Positions 24,664 to 34,026 are shown, counted from the first letter of the stretch. The stretch is DNA of 64,000 nt from Pontiella agarivorans (GCF_034531395.1 NZ_JARVCO010000010.1:1-64000), one strand, 5' to 3'. Translations and numbers: made by a program. The notes: a model not told the origin generated them from the sequence alone.

Positions 24664-25110
24664 CTATTTCGTGTTTACCATCCAGCCAGAAAATCCATCG
24701 AGCCAGATCCGGAAATCTTCAAGATGTTGTGCGGGAAAGTTGTGCTGCTCAACGGCGCGATCCAAGACCGTGTTGAAGCATGCCAACCACACGTGTCGCG
24801 CTTCTTCATCAATTCTGAAAGGGATATGGCGGGCCCGCATGCGGGGCGGGCCGTATTTTTCCGCATAGCGGGGTGGTCCGCCAAACAGACTGACGAAAAA
24901 ATCGGCACTTCTTTGAGCCGCTTCTTTCATGTTCGAGGGGAACATATGTCGTATTGAAGATTTTTCGAGCTCCCCATAGAAATCCTCGAGTAATCCATAG
25001 ACATGCTCATCCCCCATTAAATCATAAATCTCCCGGCTCGGTGCCGGTCCCTGCGGAATGCCGCCGGCTGGCGTGTATATCGGTCGATCCATCGTCATCC
25101 TCTGTTCCAT
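24664..25110 (-). CDS. Truncated (group II-like) globin
   Basis: A 148-residue haem protein of the bacterial truncated-globin family: IRHMFPSNMKEAAQRSADFF, then SLFGGPPRYAEKYGPPRMRARH with the proximal His region, and WLACFNTVLDRA. Family members bind O2 or NO, often in detoxification. The start is uncertain: ATG at 25110 or, with an AGAGGA site, ATG at 25092. It sits in the island between two AT-rich runs but has normal composition. Confidence 0.85.
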   Translation of the reverse strand: MEQRMTMDRPIYTPAGGIPQGPAPSREIYDLMGDEHVYGLLEDFYGELEKSSIRHMFPSNMKEAAQRSADFFVSLFGGPPRYAEKYGPPRMRARHIPFRIDEEARHVWLACFNTVLDRAVEQHNFPAQHLEDFRIWLDGFSGWMVNTK

Positions 25111-25239
25111 TGTATAAATTCAGCGTACTCTATCCGGATTTTCGGCACCGGCTCAGAAACTGCGGGCCTGAATACAGCGATTTATTTTCATCCAGACGCG
25201 GGTTCAAAAATACATATTCCATGATCGTGGAACATAATC

Positions 25240-25369
25240 GATAACGTACAAATAGTTTCGCACATTTGAATAAGAGATCCTCCAACTAATACGATCAGCC
25301 GACATAGGAGGACCAAATGGAAAAAACAGATCCCCTACGACGAGATGCACTACCTGAACATCCTCAAAA
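25240..25369. repeat. About 130-bp direct repeat, copy 2
   Basis: Matches 17437-17578 in the same orientation. Here AGGAGGACCAA precedes ATG and an open frame MEKTDPLRRDALPEHPQ runs on to about 25571. Because the frame is not conserved in copy 1, I do not call it a gene. The stretch 25111-25631 holds nothing else I can support. Confidence 0.75.
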
Positions 25370-25631
25370 TCAGGGTGTTCTGATAAACTTCCGGATGCAA
25401 ATCCAGACTCCTTTTTTTGAAGGCTTCCATATACATACTTTGGGCAAAAAGAGCAGGGGTGAAGCTGAAAAGCCTGCTCGTGAACAACGGGCGCTGAAAG
25501 AGAAAAGCCTCTCAGGCCTGGGCGAAGTGAACCGCAATGTATCAAGCGCAGACCGAAACCCTTTCAGTTATTAAGTACCATAACACCAAATGAAAAAGAT
25601 AACCACATAGGGAGAAATATCGTGCAAAACG

Positions 25632-25671
25632 GCTTAACTTAGTGCCATTCATCTCAGATGGCTGGTTAGGC
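25632..25671 (-). repeat. attC-like site (family 1), best match to consensus boxes
   Basis: Plus strand GCTTAAC at 25632-25638 fits RYYYAAC and GTTAGGC at 25665-25671 fits GTTRRRY. Between them TGCCAT (25643-25648) can pair with ATGGC (25658-25662). Forty bases long, it starts 17 bases downstream of the stop of the VOC gene, the spacing expected of an integron cassette. Confidence 0.6.
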
Positions 25672-25688
25672 TTTCTTATTGTTTCTGA

Positions 25689-26039
25689 TTACTCCGACCA
25701 TACTGCATATTCGTTGCCATTCGGGTCTGTAAAATGGAATCTTCGACCTCCCGGAAATGCAAATATTGGTTTTACAATTTCCCCTCCAGCTTTTTCTATT
25801 TTTGATTGAGTGGCTTCTAATTTTTCACTGTACAAAACAATAAGAGCACTACCTTGTTTCGTGGAAGAAATTAATTCTGATTTGAAAAACCCACCGTCTA
25901 ACCCTTCATCAGTAAACGCAACATACTCTGGTCCATAATCTACAAATGACCACCCAAATGCCTCAATAAAGAATGCTTTTGTTTTCTCTATATCTTTTGC
26001 CGGGAACTCAACATAATTTATTTTTTCATGCTTTTTCAT
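25689..26039 (-). CDS. VOC-superfamily (glyoxalase-like) protein
   Basis: A 116-residue vicinal-oxygen-chelate protein: YVEFPAKDIEKTKAFFIEAFGW at the start, GGEIVKPIFAFPGGRRFHFTDPNGNEYAVW at the end. Such single-domain proteins form dimers that bind a metal or small molecule and include resistance proteins and isomerases; the substrate is not evident. AT-rich, no signal peptide. Flanked by two attC-like sites, so it is a typical cassette gene. Confidence 0.88.
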   Translation of the reverse strand: MKKHEKINYVEFPAKDIEKTKAFFIEAFGWSFVDYGPEYVAFTDEGLDGGFFKSELISSTKQGSALIVLYSEKLEATQSKIEKAGGEIVKPIFAFPGGRRFHFTDPNGNEYAVWSE

Positions 26040-26073
26040 AATTCATTCTTGTTGAATTTATATATCCAATTGA

Positions 26074-26139
26074 GCCTAACGGCGCGAGCTTGCGAACGTC
26101 CGGTGACCGTAGGGAGCGAATTTAATGGCTTTGTTATAG
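26074..26139 (-). repeat. attC-like site between the two VOC genes
   Basis: Plus strand GCCTAAC (26074-26080) fits RYYYAAC, so on the minus strand the box is GTTAGGC; the other end is GTTATAG (26133-26139). It lies 16 bases after the stop of one VOC gene and about 35 bases upstream of the next ATG. Internal pairing is weaker than in family 1. It resembles the TATAACAAA..GTTAGGC form of many chromosomal attC sites. Confidence 0.6.
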
Positions 26140-26154
26140 CGTAATTGTTGGGGG

Positions 26155-26505
26155 CTATTCATGCTGAAGAACATTGATTAGTTTCCCGAACGGATCACGA
26201 ACGTAAAACCTACGAACACCCCAAGGTTCTGACACTGGACCGTATTCAATTTTAATATTTTTAGCCTTAACTCTTTCTAATACTGTATCTAGTTCATCAA
26301 CTTCAATGGACAAATCTGGTACAGGAGTCCCTGAGCCCCCCTCAGATGCCACATTGATCTGTGTAGTCATTTCTTCACCTGAGCTATAGGTTTTAATCCA
26401 TCCGTGATTCATGACAAGCTCAAGATCGAAGATAGACTCGTAGAATATCTTGGCATCATTTGGGTTTGATGCTGCGATATTTGAAACTATTCGTTTTATT
26501 TTCAT
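26155..26505 (-). CDS. VOC-superfamily (glyoxalase-like) protein
   Basis: A 116-residue VOC protein only distantly like its neighbour (ASNPNDAKIFYESIFDLELV, DLSIEVDELDTVLERVKAK, WGVRRFYVRDPFGKLINVL). The pattern recalls bleomycin-resistance/dioxygenase-type members, but no substrate can be assigned. AT-rich; cassette-like position with an attC-like site 16 bases after its stop and a repeated hairpin upstream. Confidence 0.88.
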   Translation of the reverse strand: MKIKRIVSNIAASNPNDAKIFYESIFDLELVMNHGWIKTYSSGEEMTTQINVASEGGSGTPVPDLSIEVDELDTVLERVKAKNIKIEYGPVSEPWGVRRFYVRDPFGKLINVLQHE

Positions 26506-26539
26506 TAAGCGAGCCTCAGGGCATATGATTTTGCGCTAT

Positions 26540-26574
26540 AGACCTTATAGCTGAAGCTGATTCAGTTGCGGTCT
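26540..26574. repeat. AGACC/GGTCT hairpin, copy 2
   Basis: Related to 18488-18533: AGACCTTATAGCTGAAGCT then GATTCAG..GGTCT followed by TCTTTCTT. It lies about 35 bases upstream of the VOC gene start. Weaker pairing than copy 1. Confidence 0.45.
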
Positions 26575-26865
26575 TCTTTCTTTTAAATTAAGCGGCGCCC
26601 CGGGAGTCCCCCCGACAGAGGACTCACCCAATAGTTAATTAATAAACACCACAAAGAAAACGCCGTGTAAAAACTAACCATAGGTATCGATGCACATAAA
26701 GTATAAAGCGTATTCATATGGGCTTTTAACAAAATAAAAAACGTTTGTTATATCCGGAAAAGTTTACACCGATCTGAATCGGGCGGGGTGAATCAGACCG
26801 GAAAAAGGGACGGTTCGGAATAGCCCTACGTTAAGAATACTCGAATGAACTTTCCCTTCGGGAGT

Positions 26866-26915
26866 GCAGACGAGCCGTCTGCGGTACAGGTGGGTATCGC
26901 AGGCCGCCGGCCTGC
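26866..26915. repeat. Tandem pair of 17-base hairpins
   Basis: GCAGACG-AGC-CGTCTGC (26866-26882) and GCAGGCC-GCC-GGCCTGC (26899-26915) have 7-base perfect arms and 3-base loops. Such pairs resemble bacterial REP/BIME elements. They lie in the gene-free stretch 26506-27053, which holds no gene I can support. Confidence 0.75.
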
Positions 26916-26936
26916 CCCGTAAAGAGGGTGATGTAC

Positions 26937-27038
26937 GCCTAATTTAGCGCCATTGCGGCCTGATGTCATTAGGCTGAACGGGCCTGTCGAAAGTCAATTT
27001 TTGCGTTAACGGACAACCGCAGATGGCTGGTTCGATGC
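26937..27038 (-). repeat. attC-like site (family 1, long)
   Basis: Plus strand GCCTAATTTAGCGCCATTGCGG pairs with CCGCAGATGGCTGG near the other end (CCAT.GCGG with CCGC.ATGG), with an extended loop. It ends GTTCGATGC and lies 16 bases after the stop of the gene at 27054. Aligns with 17585-17694; the outer arms match the short sites at 19747 and 25632. Confidence 0.55.
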
Positions 27039-27053
27039 CGTTTTATAGTTTTC

Positions 27054-27887
27054 TTATTGAGAGTATAGGTAGACTTGTTTTTCTATGGTTTCCAAATATT
27101 GAAGATCTATAAGGTAGTAGCCATCCGGATTTCCATTGCTTTCCCATATCACGGATGATCCGACCGGTGCATCAAGGTGCCAGTTGGTCACTATAACGTA
27201 ATCTGAGTTTCTTATAGTAACGTCTATAACGGGAATGTCCGGAACGGGATTGCTAGGGGTGCCGTGGCTGTCAAATGCAGACCATTCAATAAGTACGTTG
27301 CCTGTAACAGGAAGATCTCCTGGAGAAGTCAGTCGCCAATCCTTGGCGTATGCATAGGAGCTGAATTCATGAGGGATCTCTACTTTGGCAGGGAGATAGA
27401 AAAACGATTGGTTATTGGTGATGTCAGTGCTTCCTAACCAAGCATGCTGAGCACTATATCCATAGACATTATATAAAGAAGTATTCTGGTCCCAGACAAA
27501 CAACTGGTCTCCGGGGTAGCCATGGGGCCATTCCGAAGCAAGGAGATTGGTATTAGCTCTTAGTGCAATAACATCGGAGGAAGAATAGTATGATGAATTT
27601 TTGCGGGTAATGAGACGAAAGAAGGCATGAGGATGATCATCCGCAGGTAAAATATAACTGTTGGTCGGATTAATTCCGAGGACATTGGTCCCCCCTCCTT
27701 CCTGTCCCCACAATCCTGACATCAGATTTGTTGATGATTGCATCTCATAAAAGGCATTGGAGCTGTTTTCCCATGTAAGCAATACAGTGTTGGAGGCTTG
27801 ATTAAATTCGAAATGAGAAATCTCACCTGGTTGGGCATAGGTAGTTCCAAGAAGTAACAGAGTGAATATCATGAATTTTATTTTCAT
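27054..27887 (-). CDS. Secreted hypothetical protein
   Basis: A 277-residue protein starting at ATG 27887 (AAAAGGGAG upstream), with signal peptide MKIKFMIFTLLLLGTTYA. The frame extends further upstream, but that part comes from the neighbouring repeat. The segment NAFYEMQSSTNLMSGLWG followed by HAFFRLITR is the small beta domain that usually ends Verrucomicrobia-type secreted proteins; here it is near the N-terminus. The rest has no recognised fold. AT-rich cassette-like gene. Confidence 0.7.
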   Translation of the reverse strand: MKIKFMIFTLLLLGTTYAQPGEISHFEFNQASNTVLLTWENSSNAFYEMQSSTNLMSGLWGQEGGGTNVLGINPTNSYILPADDHPHAFFRLITRKNSSYYSSSDVIALRANTNLLASEWPHGYPGDQLFVWDQNTSLYNVYGYSAQHAWLGSTDITNNQSFFYLPAKVEIPHEFSSYAYAKDWRLTSPGDLPVTGNVLIEWSAFDSHGTPSNPVPDIPVIDVTIRNSDYVIVTNWHLDAPVGSSVIWESNGNPDGYYLIDLQYLETIEKQVYLYSQ

Positions 27888-27906
27888 TTCTTTCTCCCTT
27901 TTATCG

Positions 27907-28158
27907 AACAGTCTGTTAAACGGATGCGATGTATGAGTATACGCTGCATCGATGTATGCATTCAGCGGCCCGCGCTGTATATCCCCGATAACCGGTTCCG
28001 TCAATTTATGGACTGCAGTGTAGAGCATGCCCATAACAACTTAAAAGACTTGGCTTTAAAAAATCTTTTTGCGGCGCATTTACTTTTCCCAAAAAGAGGA
28101 AAAAGGAAGCAAAAAAACCGGCATTCCCGCCGTACCCCCGCTTCCCGCAGGCTATTCG
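27907..28158. repeat. Family-3 island repeat, copy 3
   Basis: Starts AACAGTCTGTTAAACGG, 20 bases upstream of the gene start at 27887, with several differences from copies 1 and 2 but the same order of blocks, including the A-rich CCAAAAAGAGGAAAAAGG part and the CTTCCCGC tail shared with copy 1. Confidence 0.85.
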
Positions 28159-28182
28159 GACTTCGTCCGAAAGCCCTGATGT

Positions 28183-29046
28183 TTATTCCAGGCGAAGGCG
28201 GAAAAATGTATGGGGCTGCGCCTGATTCACCGTTTGGGTCATGATTCCGCTGATCCCCGGAATTGCACCGCCCACGCCCGTCCAGTTGGTCAGTGTGGTC
28301 GAGGACTCAAGATAGTAGTCCACGTTGGTGAATCCCGGCCAGGTCAGTGCGGCCGTATGGGTTGATGCGCCGGGGTGGATCATCAAATACGGATTGACGA
28401 ACGGGGCTTCGGTGCTGATCGCCGGAGCGGACAGGATTTCCCAAAGTGTATTGCTGTTGAAAACCGGAGGTGTCGAATGAAAGGTTTCACCCGTATAGGG
28501 CAGCTCGGACATCCCCTGCGAGGGCTGAAGCCACCAGACTTCAATCCCGCTGTAGCTCTCTGCTTCATACAGGGTAATTTCGATGGTGTGATAGCCGGCT
28601 CCCAGATAGCAGTAGGCTTCCTGCCAGTCGTACCACTGCTCTTCGTTATTATCCACCACCATGCGTCCGTCGATCCAGATTTCCGATCCATCATCGGAAA
28701 TGGTCCCGAAACCGTAGGTTCCGCTTTCGGTGATATGGAGATAGCCGCTCCAATGCACGGTGTAATAGCCGCTGCCAATGGGATTCCAGTCATGATACCG
28801 GCTCCCGTTCCAGAAATCGAAGACGGTATTGGTCTGAGTACTCACCAGCGGCAGTCCCTCGAAAACAATGCGATTGCTCACGACGTTGTACCCGGAATAG
28901 TAATGACCCACCAACCCCTCCGCGCCCCGGGTGGAAAGTGTTGCCGATGCCAGCAGCACAGCCCCTGTTTGGATAAAAGTCCGCACCAAAAAAACAGCTG
29001 ATTTTCCGCCCGCATTTCGGGCTGGATTACCGATCTTCATTTTCAT
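28183..29046 (-). CDS. Secreted PA14-domain protein
   Basis: A 287-residue protein with a signal peptide (cleavage near TLSTRGA, residue 42, if the long N-terminus is real). A PA14 domain covers about 45-185 (EGLVGHYYSGYN, TVHWSGYLHITESGTYGFGTISDDGSEIWIDG, GIEVWW), a fold that often binds carbohydrate. The C-terminus (VDYYLESSTTLTNWTGVGG ... HTFFRLRLE) is the small beta domain typical of verrucomicrobial secreted proteins. No catalytic domain. Normal composition, so it marks the right border of the AT-rich island. Confidence 0.85.
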   Translation of the reverse strand: MKMKIGNPARNAGGKSAVFLVRTFIQTGAVLLASATLSTRGAEGLVGHYYSGYNVVSNRIVFEGLPLVSTQTNTVFDFWNGSRYHDWNPIGSGYYTVHWSGYLHITESGTYGFGTISDDGSEIWIDGRMVVDNNEEQWYDWQEAYCYLGAGYHTIEITLYEAESYSGIEVWWLQPSQGMSELPYTGETFHSTPPVFNSNTLWEILSAPAISTEAPFVNPYLMIHPGASTHTAALTWPGFTNVDYYLESSTTLTNWTGVGGAIPGISGIMTQTVNQAQPHTFFRLRLE

Positions 29047-29203
29047 GCCCTCCCGTTGACCGCATTACCGGATAGATGTCGTACAACGACCCTGTTTTAC
29101 ATGAACGGGCGGTGTATGCAATGCTTCACACGGCCTAAAGACTTGATAAATAGACGTACAACGGTGCCCTGTTTTATCGCAACAGCAGCTTTTGTTTCCG
29201 GCC

Positions 29204-31429
29204 TTATTCTTCCAGGGATTGGAAAAAGGCGGAGGCTTTCTGATAGGCGAAGGCGAGGATGAGCAGGAGCAGACCGGTGCCGATGAAGGCTCCGATGCGC
29301 TGGAGGCCGTCGAGTTCGGAGGAGTCGATCAGCAGCACTTTGAGGGAGGCGAGACCGAAGAGAATGAGGCCGAAATAGCGGTGCGGTGCACTGCGGCGTT
29401 TCATGCCGTAGAGAATGAGTGCCAGTGCACTGAGGGCCCAGAGGATGGTAATCCCCATGGCGGCCCAGTCGGTTTTGACCCGGCTGATCTCCAGGCTGAG
29501 CAGGCCGAGGGCGGAGGCGAGCGGCGCAAGATTCATGATCCATGGCAAGGCGGAGAGGGTTTCGAGCATCGGACCGTGCCGTTTTTTGAGTAGGGGCTGT
29601 ATGGAGCCGGCAACCAGCGCAAGCAGAATGAGCTGCAGCCAGATATAGCGGTTGAGAAAGGGTTCCGGTTCGAGGGCAAAATTTTCCACCGCAAGGAAGG
29701 CATCGATCAATAGCATTTTAAGCGGAACCATAAGAAGCAGAACGGTTCCGAGCCACAGGGTGGACGGACGCTGCGGGCCGTACAGTGCCAGCAGCGTTCC
29801 GGCGGCCAGTAAAACAGCCGATGTAAGCAGCCAGCTGGCCGGATGATCCATCCCGGCCGTCCAGAAAATATCCGTGAAGAAAAAGAGAACCGCCGATATC
29901 GCACCGATGAGCCACGCGGCATCAATCCAGGGATCGGGCTCATTTTCATCCGTCAGGCGCGCCGCAAATTTTCCCTGCAGCGCCAGCAGTCCGGCGGAAA
30001 CCAGGCCTACGGCAAACCGGGCGTTCAGGAAAAGGTGCGGCGGCTCGGCGTAGGATTCGAAATCCAGCACCATCACTTTAAAGATGCCGGTCAGGCCGAG
30101 AAAAAAGGCCCCCGCCTGCAGCGTGCGTGATTTTACGCGCAGAGCGAATCCGGCGAGCACCGCGCCCTGAATCCCCCAGCCGAGCGATACCCATTCGCCG
30201 TCGAACTGCACCGGCAGCGCCATGGCGAGGGCAAAAATACCGCCGGAAACAAAGGCCGTGGCTTCGCCGGAAAACCGCGTGAGTATGTTGTGCGAAAGCG
30301 CTGCCACCCCGAATTGCAGCAGCCCGAACAGGGCAAAAGCGATTCCGCAGCCGCTTTTGCCGGTTTCTGAAAAAAGCCAATACGTCATGCCGAGCAGGAA
30401 AACGGAGAGCAGCACCAGCCGGACCAGGTCCGCGGTTCGCCCGTGTACGGCCTGTTCGTGCCGCAGCTTCAGCAGACCGAGGGCGGCAAACTGGAGATAG
30501 AGCACCGTGAAAAAGAGCAGCCCGGGAATAAAGTCGGCAGCGCTGAGCCGATCCATCCAGATCAGCGAGTGAATGACGGTAAAGCCAAACGCCAGATTGT
30601 ACAGCCACTGCCATTTTCGCCGCAGACCGAGCAGAATGACGGGTACATTGATCAGCGCAACATAGACGAGCGGAAAAACACCGGCATCAAGATCGCCTCC
30701 GATCAGAATCGGCGTAACGAAGGCTCCCAGCACGCCAAGCACCGCCACAGCCTGAGAGGCATAAAACATCGCCAGCCCGAACACAGCGGCGGCGGCAATG
30801 AAGAGCCCCGCACCGGCGGTGACGGCACCGATTAACTGATAGAAGGCAAAGGCGGAAAATACGGTGAAATAAAACAGGGCGCTTCCGCCTCCCGTTAAAA
30901 CGCGCGAAAAAATGGTATATTTTTCGTCCATCCGGCTGACGCCGTATCCGGCTCCGACCAGCACCAGACCGGCCGTCAGACCGAATAAAACGCGGGCGCC
31001 GGGCCCGAGCCATGCGTGCTGGATGGCATAGCCGACGAGCAGCGCAATGCCGATGACCAGAATGGCGATTCCGATGAAAGCGGCGGCGCGGCCGCCCATG
31101 AGGAATTCGATGCCCGGTTTCGGAGCGGTGGGTTTTGCCGCGACCGGTCTGATCTCCGCTGGGGATTCGGCGGAAGCGGCCGGACGGGGCGCCGGAGCGG
31201 CCGGTTTCGGTTTTACCGCCGGGCGGGACTTTTCCGGAACAGAAAGCGGAGCGGAAGAGATTGAGCGGGTTTGCGGCGGCTGAATCTGCTCAACCGATTG
31301 ATTTCTGAGTTTGCGCTTCAGCGCATCCAGCTCGTTCCGAAGACTGGAAACTTTGACGAGTGCGATGATAGAAATGATGATCGGTGCGAAAACAACGCCG
31401 AATACAGCAAGTACGATGAGTCCTTCCAT
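29204..31429 (-). CDS. DUF2339 multi-span membrane protein
   Basis: A 741-residue inner-membrane protein. An N-terminal helix and coiled-coil segment (VSSLRNELDALKRKLRNQ) precede a Pro/Ala-rich linker (about 50-105), then about 20 hydrophobic helices starting at GGRAAAFIGIAILVIGIALLVGYA, the DUF2339 pattern. Function unknown. The last codons (FFQSLEE) contain a perfect TTCCA-type palindrome (29210-29224), as if the element created the C-terminus. AAGGGGAT precedes the ATG. Confidence 0.9.
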   Translation of the reverse strand: MEGLIVLAVFGVVFAPIIISIIALVKVSSLRNELDALKRKLRNQSVEQIQPPQTRSISSAPLSVPEKSRPAVKPKPAAPAPRPAASAESPAEIRPVAAKPTAPKPGIEFLMGGRAAAFIGIAILVIGIALLVGYAIQHAWLGPGARVLFGLTAGLVLVGAGYGVSRMDEKYTIFSRVLTGGGSALFYFTVFSAFAFYQLIGAVTAGAGLFIAAAAVFGLAMFYASQAVAVLGVLGAFVTPILIGGDLDAGVFPLVYVALINVPVILLGLRRKWQWLYNLAFGFTVIHSLIWMDRLSAADFIPGLLFFTVLYLQFAALGLLKLRHEQAVHGRTADLVRLVLLSVFLLGMTYWLFSETGKSGCGIAFALFGLLQFGVAALSHNILTRFSGEATAFVSGGIFALAMALPVQFDGEWVSLGWGIQGAVLAGFALRVKSRTLQAGAFFLGLTGIFKVMVLDFESYAEPPHLFLNARFAVGLVSAGLLALQGKFAARLTDENEPDPWIDAAWLIGAISAVLFFFTDIFWTAGMDHPASWLLTSAVLLAAGTLLALYGPQRPSTLWLGTVLLLMVPLKMLLIDAFLAVENFALEPEPFLNRYIWLQLILLALVAGSIQPLLKKRHGPMLETLSALPWIMNLAPLASALGLLSLEISRVKTDWAAMGITILWALSALALILYGMKRRSAPHRYFGLILFGLASLKVLLIDSSELDGLQRIGAFIGTGLLLLILAFAYQKASAFFQSLEE

Positions 31430-31488
31430 GATGATCCCCTTTGCAAAAGGGGCATTATCGGGGAACCGGGGCTCAGGTCAATGCGGGA

Positions 31489-31755
31489 TCAGTCTTCTTC
31501 CTGGCGCAGTTCGAGCGAAATCACAATGGCGGTTTCGTCGACGACCGGTTCCGCCGGTTCGTCTGAATCGCCGCAGCCGGAACAGGTGGAGCAGGATCCC
31601 GCGCATTTCGAGAGTGCATATCGAATGCGGCCGCCGGCTTCGAGCTGGTCCAGCCGCGGCTGCAGCGCTGCGGCTTCCATCTCCAACGAGGAGGCCAGAT
31701 TCCCGACCGACATCATGCGGCGGGGCGTGAGAACATCCATAATCTGATCGAGCAT
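31489..31755 (-). CDS. FeoC-like winged-helix protein with Cys cluster
   Basis: An 88-residue protein. The N-terminal winged-helix half (MLDQIMDVLTPRRMMSVGNLAS then LDQLEAGGRIRYA) and the following cluster CAGSCSTCSGC match FeoC-like regulators, which bind an iron-sulfur cluster and accompany the ferrous-iron transporter FeoB. The C-terminal tail is acidic. No feoA or feoB is in view, which is unusual. Shine-Dalgarno GGAGAAA before the ATG. Confidence 0.8.
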   Translation of the reverse strand: MLDQIMDVLTPRRMMSVGNLASSLEMEAAALQPRLDQLEAGGRIRYALSKCAGSCSTCSGCGDSDEPAEPVVDETAIVISLELRQEED

Positions 31756-31948
31756 TTTTGTTTTTCTCCGGTTGGTCTCTCCTCCAGCCGTTGGATGTTA
31801 TGTACCCCTGCGCTCTCCTGCACACGAGCTTTTTCTGCCGTATTGCGGGCTGTTTAAACACAATCTCAAAAAGCAGGGCTTTTCAATCATCGCCGGGGAA
31901 CTATAGTGTTTTATTGCGCGATGAAGCCCATGCAATACAGGAGTGTAG

Positions 31949-32827
31949 ATGATGAAGATTCAGAGAATCGCAACGTTCTTTTTCACGATGGCCATTACGG
32001 TTCATGCGACCGCACGCCCCGCCTTTGAGCCCGATAAAGACCTGCTGATTGCACAATATGACAGCAAACCGGATCCGGACGATCTGCATGCCCAGGCGGC
32101 GGCAGGCTGCATGCTGAATCATCCGGACTGGCAAAATGTGACTGTTTTTGCTGTGGCCGGCGCCTACGGTATTCAGAAGGGCAAATACATGGATTCCTCC
32201 TCGCTGTTTTCCATGGCATTCGGCGAAAAGAACAAGGGCTGGACCGATGCCCACAAGGATTGGGACGGATCGGTTAAGCGGATAAAATCGCGGGCGGAAG
32301 CCGTACTTAAAAAAGGCGGAAAAGTCTGGGTTGCCGAAGCGGGGCAGTCGAACATTACCGCCGACTGGGTGAAAGCCCTGATCGACGGGGGTATGAATGA
32401 AGCCATTGTGAAAAAGCGCGTTATTGTGGTGCAGCACAGCCTATGGAATGAAAATCAGACCGACCCGGCCGACCTGGATTATGTAAAGAGCAAGACCGAC
32501 TATTTTGCACTCGATGACGGTAATGCCCCGTTTGATGAAACGAGCTGGGGCGACCGCGGTGCCTATTCAACCCCGGAGTATCGAAGCAAAAATGCTGCCT
32601 TCATGAAATCGGCCAAGGCCTCTTCCAACAAAAAAGCCGCCGCCTACTGGACCGAAGCGGAGCGGATTATCGACCATTATTATCCCGAAGGATTCCCGCA
32701 TGAGTGGTCCTTTATCAAACCGGGCGGCGTCGATTTTTCCGATACCGTGGAAATCTGGTGGATTCTCGAAGACGCGGTCGAGGGTAACGGCACCGCCGGA
32801 TTCTGGAAAAAATATGTAACCCCATAA
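31949..32827 (+). CDS. Secreted protein, nucleoside-hydrolase-like
   Basis: A 292-residue protein with a signal peptide (MMKIQRIATFFFTMAITVHATA). LIAQYDSKPDPDDLHAQAA resembles the Asp-rich calcium site of nucleoside hydrolases (D..PD.DD), and VWVAEAGQSNITADWVKALI with VIVVQHSLWNENQ fits an alternating beta/alpha fold. The assignment is by motif only, and the usual substrate-binding His is not clear. Gene ATG follows AGGAGTGTAG. It stands alone between FeoC-like and mdh. Confidence 0.6.
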   Translation: MMKIQRIATFFFTMAITVHATARPAFEPDKDLLIAQYDSKPDPDDLHAQAAAGCMLNHPDWQNVTVFAVAGAYGIQKGKYMDSSSLFSMAFGEKNKGWTDAHKDWDGSVKRIKSRAEAVLKKGGKVWVAEAGQSNITADWVKALIDGGMNEAIVKKRVIVVQHSLWNENQTDPADLDYVKSKTDYFALDDGNAPFDETSWGDRGAYSTPEYRSKNAAFMKSAKASSNKKAAAYWTEAERIIDHYYPEGFPHEWSFIKPGGVDFSDTVEIWWILEDAVEGNGTAGFWKKYVTP

Positions 32828-33051
32828 TCCGACCTGTTTATGCCCGATTTTAAAAGTCGGATAAACCGGGCGGCACACTAACGATAAAAAAATATCGATT
32901 TAAGCTTTCCAAGCTTTGGAGCGATCGGTATACCCCATTCCATATTTTTATATCGATTGCGAAGACCCAAAAGGTGATTATTTTTATCTGCAATTTGTTG
33001 TAGGGCAAAAAATGCAGTGATAGTTTTCGCGGATTATAAATTTCTAACTGA

Positions 33052-34008
<957 letters not shown>

Positions 34009-34026
34009 TCGCTGCACTGCAGTTGT

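Noticed and set aside
25317-25574. Plus-strand open frame of 85 residues with a good AGGAGG site
   Set aside because: The matching copy at 17527 stops after 16 residues and composition is not protein-like beyond that; not called as a gene.
17585-27038. CRISPR array
   Set aside because: The repeats are long, imperfect, unevenly spaced and separated by genes; there are no cas genes.
17400-28200. Insertion sequence or prophage explaining the island
   Set aside because: No transposase, recombinase or phage structural gene could be found, and gene-by-gene spacing of palindromes fits cassettes better.
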